Below, piece after piece: positions 41,323 to 50,784 of a stretch of DNA of 64,000 nucleotides. The stretch is taken from positions 1 through 64,000 of the forward strand of contig DASZRO010000035.1 in NCBI GenBank assembly GCA_035550055.1, written 5' to 3'. A model generated the notes under the pieces. It was not told the origin of the DNA and did no database searches. It was given only the letters and a program-made list of their open reading frames with translations. The DNA comes from Mycobacteriales bacterium (GTDB lineage: Bacteria > Actinomycetota > Actinomycetes > JAFAQI01). The translations under genes were made by a program, and so were the position numbers. Position 1 is the stretch's first letter; each line of letters begins with the position of its first letter.

Positions 41323-42807
41323 TCAGACCTTCGGGAGCCGAGCGGGTGAACGGAACCGTCCGAGGACGGACAGGACACAAACGAACAACAACGGGAAGAA
41401 CCACAGCAGCCGGTGACTGGCGCCCTCGAGCTGATCGGCAGCTTCGGCCTGGTTGCCTGCGACCATCGGCGGCTGCGAGCTGCCCGGCGCGGGACTCGTC
41501 GTCACCCCCGGTCCGGTCGGGATCGGGCCGGTGGAACCGGGTCCGACACCGGGGCCGCTCGACGGGCTCGTCGCGGGAGTGGAAGTGGTCGGCGTCGGGA
41601 TCGTCGAGGACGCGCGAGGGTTGGCCAGGCTGACGACGCCGACCTGACCGAGCGCCACCTGGCCGTGGTAGGCGGCATCGAGGCTGAGGCTGACGCCGGC
41701 GCACGGGTCGATCGGCAGCGCGGCGAACTGCGGCGGGCACGGGATGCCGGTCGGCGGCGCGATCACGATCGGCTTCACGCCGGTGACGGTGTGGTCGAAG
41801 GTGATCAGCAGCCCGGCCGCCTTGACGGTGCGTCCGGTGTCGCCGTTGCTGCTCTTGGCCTCGGCGATCGAGACATGGATGCCGGCGGCACCGAGGATCT
41901 TGTCGAGCAGCGTCTCTGCGGTGGCGACCAGGTTGCCCGGCAGCGCCTTGCCGTCGATGTGGATGCCCGAGTGGTCGATCGTCGCCGGGAGGCCGAGCGC
42001 CTTCACGTCGGTGAGGACGGTGGAGGTCGTGTCCTTCGCCGGCTTGCCCGGGACCGACACGACCGTCGTCGAGGACTTCAGCGTCCCGATGCTGAGCAGC
42101 TTGCCGCCGAGGTCGATGTCGGAGACCGCCGTCGTCGCGGTGGTGGTCAGGCCGTCCGCGGTCGCGTTCTGCGTGGTCGACGCCGTGGCCGAGCCGATCG
42201 AGAGCGCCCCGGCGATCCCGAGGTTCTGGTCGTTGACGGTGGCGGAGGTGTTGTACTGGTTCGCCGTCGAGTTCGCGGTCGCCGCGCCCAGGCTGAACCC
42301 GCTGGAGTCGAACGACGCCTGCGCGGCGTGCGTGCCGATCACCGGCGCCTTCGCCGTCGGGTTCTGCGGGTAGACCGCGGCGGCGTCGAGCGGGTCGGGC
42401 GGCGGGAAGCTCTGGATCAGTCCGCCGGTCAGCGTGCCGATCGGGATCTCCGCGCAGGCCGCGGCGCCGGCCAGCAGGCAGATCAGGCCTGGGATGCCAC
42501 CGAGCCCGTTGAGGTTGGCGATGTGGCCGTCGGCCTGGGAGGTGCCGAAGCTGTCGAGCTCACCGTCGGCCTCCGGCGTACGCACGTCGAACGGGTCCGG
42601 CAGCGAGGACAGCTCGGGGTTCTGCTGGAAGGCGACCTGGATGCCGATCGCAGTCGCATCGGTCGAGAAGTTGTACGCCGGCGGCGCGGGCGGGTTGTCG
42701 GCGCCGGCGGACCCGGCTCCCGCGACACCCGCGATCGTCATGCCGACCGCGGCGAGCCAGGCAAGGACACGACCCCGCCTGCGGAGCGCGAGGCTCGTCG
42801 CCGTCAC
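41323..42807 (-). CDS. secreted, membrane-anchored protein of unknown function
   Basis: A 494-residue protein with an Arg-rich signal peptide (LAWLAAVGMTIAGVAGAGSAGAD), a large Ala/Ser/Thr-rich beta-type ectodomain, a Pro/Ser/Thr/Gly linker from about 405 and a C-terminal membrane helix (LLWFFPLLFVCVLSVLG) followed by Arg/Lys. No LPXTG motif. It resembles the actinobacterial surface proteins with mixed anchors found near LIV-type importers, but I cannot name a family with certainty. The GTG at 42807 is chosen for its GAGGGGG ribosome-binding site. It is first in the importer operon and divergent from the binding-protein gene. Confidence 0.75.
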   Translation of the reverse strand: MTATSLALRRRGRVLAWLAAVGMTIAGVAGAGSAGADNPPAPPAYNFSTDATAIGIQVAFQQNPELSSLPDPFDVRTPEADGELDSFGTSQADGHIANLNGLGGIPGLICLLAGAAACAEIPIGTLTGGLIQSFPPPDPLDAAAVYPQNPTAKAPVIGTHAAQASFDSSGFSLGAATANSTANQYNTSATVNDQNLGIAGALSIGSATASTTQNATADGLTTTATTAVSDIDLGGKLLSIGTLKSSTTVVSVPGKPAKDTTSTVLTDVKALGLPATIDHSGIHIDGKALPGNLVATAETLLDKILGAAGIHVSIAEAKSSNGDTGRTVKAAGLLITFDHTVTGVKPIVIAPPTGIPCPPQFAALPIDPCAGVSLSLDAAYHGQVALGQVGVVSLANPRASSTIPTPTTSTPATSPSSGPGVGPGSTGPIPTGPGVTTSPAPGSSQPPMVAGNQAEAADQLEGASHRLLWFFPLLFVCVLSVLGRFRSPARLPKV

Positions 42808-42950
42808 GTGGCCCCCTCGCTGGACTTGCCGTGTGGCGAGGCTCACAATACTCGATCATGCCGCGTCTGACGTCTCTGTCTAGCCCGACACTCCAGGCGG
42901 GACCGCAACGCGGTTTCACACCGAAGGGCAGGCGTCGGCGGCGAACTGAC

Positions 42951-44489
42951 GTGCGTGTCACACGGCCGCTCGTAGCGGCGGTCACGCTGCTCGTCCTCAC
43001 CGGCTGCGGCACCCGCCTGTCGGACTCGGCGTTCAGCCAGTACACGGTCAACCCGACCGCCAGCTCCCTGCCCGGCGCCGTCGCGCCGGTGCAGACCCCA
43101 GGGGCGCCGTTGCCGAGCAGCGAGCCCGGTGGCGTGTCCCCGATCACTCCCCCGACCGGCGTGGGCACCGGCCCGGTGCAGCCGACCGGGTCCGGCCACG
43201 GCGGGCCGGCCTCGTCGGGGCCCAGCACCGCCCCGTCCAGTGGCGGCGGCCAGGCCAACTTCGCCTCTGACACCGGTGTCACGGCGAACAGCATCACGCT
43301 GTGCAACGTCGTCACCGAAGGTGGCCCGTTCGGCCCGTACCAGTTCACTCCCAGCTACTACGGCGCCGCGGCGTACTTCGCCTACCTCAACGCACACGGC
43401 GGCATCGACGGGCGACAGGTCACCTTCGACACCCACCCCGACGACGGCTCGGACTCCGGTGACCTGGAGGAGATCCACACCTGCATCGACACCGACCACG
43501 CGTTCGCGTTCGTGGCGAACAACATCTACGAGTACGCCGGCGCGCCGTACGTCTACCAGAAGGGCGTGCCGGACATCGGCAGCCAGCCGATCTCGACGTA
43601 CTACTACAAGTACCCGAACCTGTTCTCGATCGACGGCCTCAACCAGATGGGCAACGGCAAGACGCTCGGCGACAACAACATGGCCTACCGGTGGGACGAG
43701 GAGGCGACCTACTTCAAGCAGAAGGAGCACATCACCCACGCCGGCGTCGTCTACTACGACCAGGCCAGCTCGCGGTACGGCGCGAACGAGCTCATCGAGG
43801 ACTTCGAGCACGCCGGCGTCAAGGTCAGCCAGTACCAGGTCAACCTCGGCCTGCCGAACTTCGCCTCCGCGGTCGCGCAGATGAAGGCCGACGGCGTCGA
43901 CCTGGTCGCCGACGCGGTCGACCTCAACGGCACTCAGAAGCTGTGCCAGGCGATCGAGCAGAACACGCCGTTCCTCAACCAGATGAAGGTCCACCTGTCG
44001 ACCATCTCCGACTGGGCGCAAAGCCTCGGCAGCGACTTGTCAGGCACGCCCGGATGTCTCGGCAAGAGCTGGAGCGACGGCTACACGCTGAACTTCGACG
44101 ACACCTCCAACCCGGAGGTCGCGAAGTTCCAGGCCGCGATGAAGCAGTACTTCCCGAGCGACCTGGTGCACAACCACGAGTGGGCCTTCGAGGGCTGGAT
44201 CGGCGCCGAGTGGTTCACCGAGGCCGCCGAGTCCTGCGGCGCCGACCTCACCCGCAAGTGCGTCATCAAGTACATGGACACGAAGAAGGACTTCGGCGGC
44301 GACGGCGTGACCGTGCCCTACGTCAGCTTCGTCCACTACCCGCCGAGCTTCTACGCCAAGGCGACGAGACACTGCGTGTCCGCGGCCCAGTGGTCGGTCA
44401 GCGAGAACAAGTGGGTCACCCGGGCCAACCCGGCGACCACCTGCTTCATGGTCAAGGGCTACGGCTTCCAGCTCACCGAACCTACGTAG
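42951..44489 (+). CDS. LivK-like substrate-binding lipoprotein
   Basis: A 512-residue periplasmic-binding protein type I. The lipobox is LVLTGC (lipidated Cys19 from the GTG at 42951, or Cys17 from 42957). A Pro/Ser/Gly-rich linker of about 100 residues precedes the fold, which starts at TGVTANSITLCNVV. Core segments are YYGAAAYFAYLNAHGGIDGRQV and HAGVVYYDQASSRYGAN. It carries paired Cys, likely disulfides outside the cell. It should deliver ligand to the divergent fused permease. An ATG at 42858 would place 30 residues before the signal peptide, so it is less likely. The 143-base gap to the divergent gene holds an imprecise TATTGT -10-like box at 42845-42850 on the minus strand. Confidence 0.87.
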   Translation: MRVTRPLVAAVTLLVLTGCGTRLSDSAFSQYTVNPTASSLPGAVAPVQTPGAPLPSSEPGGVSPITPPTGVGTGPVQPTGSGHGGPASSGPSTAPSSGGGQANFASDTGVTANSITLCNVVTEGGPFGPYQFTPSYYGAAAYFAYLNAHGGIDGRQVTFDTHPDDGSDSGDLEEIHTCIDTDHAFAFVANNIYEYAGAPYVYQKGVPDIGSQPISTYYYKYPNLFSIDGLNQMGNGKTLGDNNMAYRWDEEATYFKQKEHITHAGVVYYDQASSRYGANELIEDFEHAGVKVSQYQVNLGLPNFASAVAQMKADGVDLVADAVDLNGTQKLCQAIEQNTPFLNQMKVHLSTISDWAQSLGSDLSGTPGCLGKSWSDGYTLNFDDTSNPEVAKFQAAMKQYFPSDLVHNHEWAFEGWIGAEWFTEAAESCGADLTRKCVIKYMDTKKDFGGDGVTVPYVSFVHYPPSFYAKATRHCVSAAQWSVSENKWVTRANPATTCFMVKGYGFQLTEPT

Positions 44490-45090
44490 CGGCGAAGATC
44501 AACCGTGCCGCCGTCGCAACCGCCAGATCGACCGGTACGTCATCACGCAGGTAGGAGCTCAGCCGCTCCAGCATCGACAGCAAGCCCAGGCCTGCGACCC
44601 GGCCGTCGACCTGCTCGGCGAGTGTCGGGTCGATGAGCGCGGCCAACGCCTGCGCGAGCGGCCCGAGCGCGTCGCTGGCCAACGCCTGCATCAACGGGTC
44701 GGGATCCCGGTCGTCGAGCCAGACCCGGATCACGGGACCGTCGTCGTGGTAGGCCGCGACGAACTCGCCGACCCACGACTCGAGGGTGGCGCGCTCGACC
44801 GGCCGTGGCAGTGCGACCAGGGCGCCGGTGAGGCCCCGCAACCGCTCGGCGGTGCCGACGGCGAGCCGGTGCAGCAGGTCCTCCTTGTTGCGGAAGTACA
44901 GGTAGAACGCGCCGTGCGACGTACCTGCGACCGCGACGATGTCGTCGATGCGGGCCGCCGCGTAGCCGTAGCGGCGGAAGCACTCCCGCCCGGCCGCGAG
45001 GATGCGTTGCACGGTGTCCTCGCCACGCCCGCGGCCCGGGCGCACCACGTCTCGGTCGCCCGGCGGAAGCCATGCGGGCGCCTGCGCCAT
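44482..45090 (-). CDS. TetR-family regulator
   Basis: A 202-residue TetR-type repressor: helix-turn-helix ARIDDIVAVAGTSHGAFYLYFRNKEDLL after a basic N-terminus, then a ligand-binding bundle. The ATG at 45090 is preferred because a TACGCT -10 box ends six bases upstream (leaderless); a start at 45126 would overlap the divergent TetR gene. It overlaps the 3' end of the binding-protein gene by 8 bases. Targets are unknown; the importer or the divergent TetR are candidates. Confidence 0.85.
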   Translation of the reverse strand: MAQAPAWLPPGDRDVVRPGRGRGEDTVQRILAAGRECFRRYGYAAARIDDIVAVAGTSHGAFYLYFRNKEDLLHRLAVGTAERLRGLTGALVALPRPVERATLESWVGEFVAAYHDDGPVIRVWLDDRDPDPLMQALASDALGPLAQALAALIDPTLAEQVDGRVAGLGLLSMLERLSSYLRDDVPVDLAVATAARLIFAAT

Positions 45091-45096
45091 CGCAGC

Positions 45097-45102
45097 AGCG
45101 TA
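45097..45102 (-). promoter_or_regulatory. -10 box of TetR gene
   Basis: TACGCT on the minus strand fits TANNNT and lies six bases before the ATG at 45090, predicting a leaderless transcript. It sits in the 25-base gap between two divergent TetR genes, so each regulator could control both. Confidence 0.4.
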
Positions 45103-45115
45103 ACCAGAGGCGACG

Positions 45116-45718
45116 ATGGCGGTCATTGATCCGATCGCCGCCCCGGCCGGAGTCGACCGTCGCGACCAGCTGCTCGAACAGGCCCTGGTCGTGTTGTCGC
45201 GGCGCAGCTATGCCGACACCCGCGTCGAGGACATCTGCAGCTGCGCAGGTGTCTCCCGCGCGACGTTCTATCGCTATTTCGAGGGCAAGGACCAGCTCTT
45301 CGACGCCCTGGTCGACCGCATGATGACCGAGGTCCTGGAGACCGCCGAGCACCTCGGTGCGGTCACGCCGGACGCCGCCGGCCGCGCGACGCTCGCACGC
45401 TGGCTGGCCGACCTCGTCTCGATCACCGAGCGCTGGGGGCCGTTGGTCGACGAGGTCAACATGCTGCGGGCCGGCAACCCCCAGGCGCGCGCCCGGGCCG
45501 TCGTCCTCACCGGCCGGTTCGCGGACCTGCTCGGCGAACGGTTCGCGGCCGGAGGCGTCAGTGACGTCGACCCGAGGACGGCCGCACTGGCGATCATCGC
45601 GATGACCGACCGCACCGCCCATCAGGTGCGCACCTGGCACGTCGACCTCGACCGTACGGCGGTCGTCGATGCGCTCGCGACCTTGGCCATGCGGATGCTC
45701 CACCCCGCGCAGAAGTGA
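45116..45718 (+). CDS. TetR-family regulator
   Basis: A 200-residue TetR-type regulator with helix-turn-helix RVEDICSCAGVSRATFYRYFEGKDQLF. The GAGG seven bases before the ATG acts as ribosome-binding site. It precedes a crotonase gene on the same strand by 20 bases, so it may control fatty-acyl-CoA metabolism, as many paired TetR-crotonase genes do. It is divergent from another TetR gene; the two differ in sequence and are not recent duplicates. Confidence 0.85.
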   Translation: MAVIDPIAAPAGVDRRDQLLEQALVVLSRRSYADTRVEDICSCAGVSRATFYRYFEGKDQLFDALVDRMMTEVLETAEHLGAVTPDAAGRATLARWLADLVSITERWGPLVDEVNMLRAGNPQARARAVVLTGRFADLLGERFAAGGVSDVDPRTAALAIIAMTDRTAHQVRTWHVDLDRTAVVDALATLAMRMLHPAQK

Positions 45719-45738
45719 ACGTGGCAGGCTGACGGGCT

Positions 45739-46524
45739 ATGGCCGGTTGCGAGCACGCCCCGATCACCGAGCAGGACGGCATCCTGACCGTCACGTTCAA
45801 CCGGGTCGAAAAGCACAACGCGATCACGCCCGAGATGACCGCCGCGCTCTGGGAGGCCCTCGACCTGTTGTCGATGCGCGATGATCTGCGCTGCCTTGTG
45901 ATCACCGGGACCGGCAAGTACTTCACCGCGGGGATGGACCTCTCGACGCAGGTCGGGTCGAGCCCGGGCAACCCCGACACCGAAGGCCAGCACCCCGGCT
46001 GGAACTTCCGGCGCAACTACCGCAGCCATCATCTGCTCTACGACGAGATCGAGTCGATCGAGAAGCCGGTGGTCATCGCTTGGCAGGGCATCGCGCTCGG
46101 GGCAGGCGTCGAGATGGCGGTGTCGTGTGACTTCCGGTTCTGCACGCCGCAGGCGCAGATGGGACTGCCCGAGGTCAACATCGGGGTGATGGCCGGCAGC
46201 GGCGGGACCAGCCGGCTCACCCGGATCGTCGGGCCGGCGTGGGCGAAGTACATCGCGATGGCCGGCATACGGGTCGACGCCGATCGCGCGCTCGCCATCG
46301 GCCTGGTCCACGACATCTTCCCGGCCGAGACCTTCCTCGACGACGTCTACGCGTTCTGCCGGAAGCTGACCGCGATCTCCCCCGACGTACTCGGCGTCGC
46401 GAAGCTCGCGATCGACATGTACGCCGACGTCGACCGCACGACGCAGCGGCACATCGATCGGATCGCGGTGCACGGCCTGGTGCAGTCCGGGGAGTTCGAC
46501 AAGGCGCGCGAGCGCTTCAACTAG
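45739..46524 (+). CDS. enoyl-CoA hydratase (crotonase family)
   Basis: A 261-residue crotonase of ordinary order. Oxyanion segments are FTAGMDLSTQ and GIALGAGVEMAVSCD; both catalytic Glu of hydratases are present (GVEM and GLPE). The C-terminal helices end in GEFDKARERFN. It may act on a long or cyclic enoyl-CoA; nothing is specific. It follows the TetR gene closely, probably cotranscribed. Confidence 0.88.
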   Translation: MAGCEHAPITEQDGILTVTFNRVEKHNAITPEMTAALWEALDLLSMRDDLRCLVITGTGKYFTAGMDLSTQVGSSPGNPDTEGQHPGWNFRRNYRSHHLLYDEIESIEKPVVIAWQGIALGAGVEMAVSCDFRFCTPQAQMGLPEVNIGVMAGSGGTSRLTRIVGPAWAKYIAMAGIRVDADRALAIGLVHDIFPAETFLDDVYAFCRKLTAISPDVLGVAKLAIDMYADVDRTTQRHIDRIAVHGLVQSGEFDKARERFN

Positions 46525-46621
46525 AGGCAGCCGTCGTCCGGCATAGCCACGCTTGCACCGGCAATAAGATCACCACAAATGGGGATCGACCATCGCTAGC
46601 GGGGCGAGCATCGCGATCGCG

Positions 46622-47512
46622 GTGCCTTGCGGCGTGGGTGCGGCCATCACCTTCGCGATCGCGAACGTCGAGCAGATGCGCGCCGCGCGTCGTACCGAAG
46701 CGCCGGCCGAGGTCAGCACAACACTGCTCGTCCGGCTGGCCAAGGACCGCAGCTGGCTCATCGGGCTCGCCACGTCCGTCGGGGGCTACGGCCTGCAGGC
46801 GATCGGGCTGTTCCTCGCGCCGGTCGTCCTCGTGCAGCCGCTGATCGTCAGCGAGCTGCTGTTCGCGTTGCCACTCGCCGCCTGGTACGCGGGTCGCCGG
46901 CTCGGCCGTCGTGAGTGGACGGGCGCGGTGCTGGTCGCCGCCGGGATCACGACGTTCGTGCTGATCGGCAACCCCTCAGGAGACAGCAGTCACATCACGA
47001 CGACGGCGACCTTCGCCATCAGCGTCTTCACCGGCGCGGGGGTGGCGATCGTCGTCGCGGTGGCCGAGACGTTCGCGAACCGGCCGATGATCCGGGCCAG
47101 CGGTCTGGCACTCGCATCCAGCGCCTGCTTCGGCATGCTCTCGGTGATGACCAAGGTCGTGGGACGGCAGTTCCAGCACGACGGCATCCGCACGCTGTTG
47201 CACTCGCAGTGCTACCTGCTCGCCGTCTTCGCGATCACCGGGCTGTTGTTGTCGCAGACGGCGTTCCGGATCGCGCCGCTGTCGGTGTCCTTGCCGATGA
47301 TCGACATCGGCGAGCCTGCCTTCGGGTCGCTGCTGGCCATCCTCGCGCTGCACGAGCACCTCGCTCTCGGGTCAGGCACCGCCGTGGGTGTCGCCTTGTC
47401 CGCGACCTGCGCCACGCTCGGCGTGGCCGTGCTGAACTCCTCGCCGCTGGTGCACGCTGCTCAGGCGCAGGTGACCGCCCAGGTGGAAGCGGTCACCATC
47501 AAAGGCTGCTAG
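46622..47512 (+). CDS. DMT/EamA-like multispanning membrane protein
   Basis: A 296-residue protein with nine or ten hydrophobic segments and internal repeat character, resembling DMT-superfamily transporters: an N-terminal VGAAITFAIANVEQ helix, SVGGYGLQAIGLFLAPVVLVQPLIVSELLF, and a C-terminal half with GEPAFGSLLAILALHEHL (the second-half PxxxxxGxL-type motif). The substrate is unknown. The GTG start has no clear ribosome-binding site and may be leaderless or mis-assigned. The 97 bases before it show nothing else. Confidence 0.72.
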   Translation: MPCGVGAAITFAIANVEQMRAARRTEAPAEVSTTLLVRLAKDRSWLIGLATSVGGYGLQAIGLFLAPVVLVQPLIVSELLFALPLAAWYAGRRLGRREWTGAVLVAAGITTFVLIGNPSGDSSHITTTATFAISVFTGAGVAIVVAVAETFANRPMIRASGLALASSACFGMLSVMTKVVGRQFQHDGIRTLLHSQCYLLAVFAITGLLLSQTAFRIAPLSVSLPMIDIGEPAFGSLLAILALHEHLALGSGTAVGVALSATCATLGVAVLNSSPLVHAAQAQVTAQVEAVTIKGC

Positions 47513-48508
47513 TCAGACCGCGATCGCGGCGAGCTTCGCGCGCAGGTAGTCGGCGGCGACCACCGGTTCGTGCTCGACGATCCCGACCGGCGGTGGGACG
47601 CTGCGGATGACGGCGGCCGGGTCCGCCTCGTGGAAGTAGACGAGCGACATGAGGTCCTCGTCCGGCGCCGACGCGTCCGGAGCGAGCACCCGATGGCGGT
47701 TCGACAGCCAGCGGTCCCCGCTCCACCGCGCCATCAGGTCGCCGATGTTGATGGTGAACGCGCCGTCGACCCAGGGGGCGTCAGCCCACTCGCCGTCCTT
47801 GCCCAGCACCTGCAGCCCGCCGGTGCCGAGCTGGCGGTCCAGGATGGTGAACGTCCCGAAGTCGGTGTGGGACCCGATCCGCAGCTGCCCAAGCGCAGGC
47901 TCGCCGATCTCGCGAAGGGCGGGGTACCAGTGCGTGTAGAACGACCACGTCGGATGACCGGCCTGGTCGAGGAAGTGACGGTCCGGCAGACCGAACGCGA
48001 CGGCAGCGATCTCGAGCAGCTCGTCGACCAGGCCGCGCATCTTCTCGACGTACGCCGTGACCGCCGTCCGGTACTCGGGAACCTCGGCCGGCCACACGTT
48101 GTCGGTGAACCACTCGCGGTCGATCGCCGGGTCGCCGGTGGGGGTGAAGCAGGCGATGTTGAACGACTCCTTCAGATCCGGCGGGGCGGTCACGCCCTCG
48201 TCGGAGTTCGCGTTCGCTTCCGCGCCCATCGGGGTCCAGCCGCGCGGCATCCAGGTGTCGCCGCCGACCTGCGAGCGGTAACGCTCCTTCACCGAGGCGG
48301 GCAACCGGAAGAAGCTACGCGACGTCTCACGGACCGCGTCGCGCAGCGACACATCGACGCCGTGATTCACGATCAGCAAGAACCCGATCTCGCGCAGCGC
48401 CACGTCGACCGCGTGGGCGACCTTCGCGCGGCCGTCAGCAGTTCCCTCGAACCACGGCGCCAGGTCGATCACCGGTACGGCGGAGCAGACAGCCACGATG
48501 CGGACCAT
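47513..48508 (-). CDS. isopenicillin-N-synthase-like 2-oxoglutarate oxygenase
   Basis: A 331-residue Fe(II)-dependent oxygenase. The N-terminal DIOX_N region begins VPVIDLAPWF; the iron triad is His-x-Asp in GSHTDFGTFT and the His in SNRHRVLAP; the 2-oxoglutarate region reads LMSLVYFHEAD, with Ser kept. Bacterial members hydroxylate or desaturate amino acids, nucleosides and small secondary metabolites; the substrate is unknown. The ATG at 48508 is chosen because upstream sequence in the frame is Arg/Ser junk. It abuts the membrane gene 3' end to 3' end and is divergent from the esterase gene. Confidence 0.85.
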   Translation of the reverse strand: MVRIVAVCSAVPVIDLAPWFEGTADGRAKVAHAVDVALREIGFLLIVNHGVDVSLRDAVRETSRSFFRLPASVKERYRSQVGGDTWMPRGWTPMGAEANANSDEGVTAPPDLKESFNIACFTPTGDPAIDREWFTDNVWPAEVPEYRTAVTAYVEKMRGLVDELLEIAAVAFGLPDRHFLDQAGHPTWSFYTHWYPALREIGEPALGQLRIGSHTDFGTFTILDRQLGTGGLQVLGKDGEWADAPWVDGAFTINIGDLMARWSGDRWLSNRHRVLAPDASAPDEDLMSLVYFHEADPAAVIRSVPPPVGIVEHEPVVAADYLRAKLAAIAV

Positions 48509-48549
48509 ATCGGGAGGTTCGTTCGTCACCTGCGTCGAAGTTGGCGAGC

Positions 48550-50784
48550 ATGAAGCGACGCCCGGCCATTGCGGTCGTGACTGTCTTGATGACCGCAACC
48601 GGAGTCGGTGCCGCGGCCGCCTCCAACGCGACATCGAGCCCGACCGGCATCAGCCGGGCGGCAACAGCATGGGCCCTCGCCGACTCGTTGCCTCACGTCA
48701 GCAGTGGGCACCGGCCCGGGCCGGACATCCTCTACGCGAAGCCGGCGGTCGCACCTCAGCTCGACAACCGCGGGATCTGGAAGGCCCCGCCGATCCTGGT
48801 CTCCGGGACGTCGGCGTACCGCGACGGCGAGTGGATGTACCAGGACTACCTCTACGACGACCACGGCGCGCTCGGCGTCCTCGACCCGACGACGCCGTAC
48901 AAGCTGGTCGACTTCCTGTTCTCCTCGACCGCCGGCACCTACACGTACCCGACCGCGAAGAAGTACGCCGACAACGCCGCCGACCTCGTCGAGTTCCGGA
49001 CCAAGCCACTCGCCGACGCAACCGCGTTCCGCGTCACCCTCAACAGCCTCACCGACCCCTCCCTCGTCGGGTTCACCATCGCGCTCGGCGACTCGGCGCA
49101 ACCGCGGGCGTGGCCGTACGGCGCGGGGGTCAGCTCACCCGCGGCGTACTTCGTCACCGTTCACGGACGGACCGCGACGATGACCGACGCCGCGACCGGC
49201 AAGGCCGTGACGCCCGCTCCGAGGGTGTCGGTGAGTGTGCGCCGCCACCAGTTCACCGTGGAGGTCCCGCACGCGGCGTGGAACCCGGGCGAGAGCACCG
49301 TGCGGATGACCGTCGGCGTCGGCCTGTGGGACGCCGCGCACGACGCCTACTTGAAGCCGGCGCTCGGTCCGGCGACCGCGACCACGCCGGGTGGCGCCGG
49401 GCCGACGGCGGCCGCGATCGTCAACGTCGGGCCGCGCTACCACGAGCCGTGGCCGGACATCCACGCTCCGACCGAGACCATCGCCGACACCGCCGCCGGC
49501 GGCTTCGTGCAGGGTGCGATGTGGCGCGAGCACGAGCAGGCGAGCGAGCTGGCGCTGGGGACCGTCACGCCGTTCCACGCCGAGGTCAGCTTCGCCAAGC
49601 TCCACCACGACGTGACGGACAACTCCGGCGTACCGACCTCCGGGTCGATGGACCGCATCCTCGCCAGCCACTACGCGTTCGGCCAGGGCCTGAACCCGGG
49701 CGGCGTCTGCAGCGAGCTGGTCGGCGGCGTCGACCTGGGCGCCGCCTGCAAGGGGCGCTTCGTCGGCAACCTGCAGCCGTACAACGTCTACGTTCCGCCC
49801 AGACCGGCGCCGGCGACCGGGTACGGACTGACCCTGCTGCTGCACTCGCTCTCGGCGAACTACAACCAGTTCGCGACGAGTGCCAACCAGAGCCAGCTCG
49901 CCGATCGCGGTGCCGGGTCGATCGTCATCACGCCGAACGGGCGCGGCCCCGACGGCGGCTACGCCGGCATCGCCGAAGCCGACACCTTCGAGGTCTGGAA
50001 CGCGGTCGCCCACCTCTACCACCTCGACCCGAGCTGGGTCGACGTCAGCGGCTACTCGATGGGTGGCTTCGGGACCTACCGCCTCGCCGAACGCTGGCCG
50101 GACCTGTTCGCGCGTGCGTTCTCGGTGGTCGGCGAGGCCAGCCCGGCGTCGGGGCTGCCCTCGCTGCGCAACGTCCCGGTGCTGGCGTGGAACGCGACCG
50201 CCGACGAGCTCGTACCGATCGACGAGACGCTGCAGAACACCGCCCAGATGACCAAGGACGGGTTGCGCTACGTCGAGGACGTGTTCACGGTGTCAGACCA
50301 CCTGACGCTGGCAACCAACGACCAGTACGGACCCGGCGCGCAGTGGCTCGGCACGCATCGCGTCGACCGCAACCCGGCACACGTCACCTACGTCGTCGAC
50401 CCGTCGGGCGACTCGGCCCTGGGCAAGGTGGTCGCCGACCACGCGTACTGGCTGTCCGGGCTGAAGGTGAGCAAGCCTGGCGCGATCGGGACGATCGACG
50501 TGCGCTCTGAAGGCTTCGCCGGCGGCGACCCGACGCCGTCGGGGGAACGCTACGGCGCCGGCGTACTGACCGGCGGCACGAAGGTGGCCATTCCCTACGT
50601 GCAGTTCAGCCAGACCTGGGGCGCGGCGCCGAAGACCGCCCGCCGCGACGTACTCGACGTGGCGGCGACCAACATCGCGCGCGTCGTCATCGACGTACGA
50701 CGGGCCCACGTCGACTGCAACGCGAAGGTGCACCTGACCAGCGACGGCCCGGTCCACGTCACCCTCGCCCCCTGCTCGAAGTAG
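48550..50784 (+). CDS. large secreted esterase / PHB-depolymerase-like hydrolase
   Basis: A 744-residue exported protein: basic start, signal helix VVTVLMTATGVGAAAAS, then a 380-residue N-terminal region whose WKAPPILVSGTSAYRDGEWMYQDYLYDD and ending-like beta segments resemble a glucodextranase-type C-terminal binding module. An alpha/beta-hydrolase domain follows, with VPPRPAPATGYGLTLLLHS and the nucleophile in GYSMGGFG (Ser near residue 500). A shorter C-terminal beta domain ends in two Cys. Polyester or carbohydrate-ester hydrolysis outside the cell is the likely role. The ATG at 48550 is clean; the divergent oxygenase starts 42 bases away. Confidence 0.8.
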   Translation: MKRRPAIAVVTVLMTATGVGAAAASNATSSPTGISRAATAWALADSLPHVSSGHRPGPDILYAKPAVAPQLDNRGIWKAPPILVSGTSAYRDGEWMYQDYLYDDHGALGVLDPTTPYKLVDFLFSSTAGTYTYPTAKKYADNAADLVEFRTKPLADATAFRVTLNSLTDPSLVGFTIALGDSAQPRAWPYGAGVSSPAAYFVTVHGRTATMTDAATGKAVTPAPRVSVSVRRHQFTVEVPHAAWNPGESTVRMTVGVGLWDAAHDAYLKPALGPATATTPGGAGPTAAAIVNVGPRYHEPWPDIHAPTETIADTAAGGFVQGAMWREHEQASELALGTVTPFHAEVSFAKLHHDVTDNSGVPTSGSMDRILASHYAFGQGLNPGGVCSELVGGVDLGAACKGRFVGNLQPYNVYVPPRPAPATGYGLTLLLHSLSANYNQFATSANQSQLADRGAGSIVITPNGRGPDGGYAGIAEADTFEVWNAVAHLYHLDPSWVDVSGYSMGGFGTYRLAERWPDLFARAFSVVGEASPASGLPSLRNVPVLAWNATADELVPIDETLQNTAQMTKDGLRYVEDVFTVSDHLTLATNDQYGPGAQWLGTHRVDRNPAHVTYVVDPSGDSALGKVVADHAYWLSGLKVSKPGAIGTIDVRSEGFAGGDPTPSGERYGAGVLTGGTKVAIPYVQFSQTWGAAPKTARRDVLDVAATNIARVVIDVRRAHVDCNAKVHLTSDGPVHVTLAPCSK

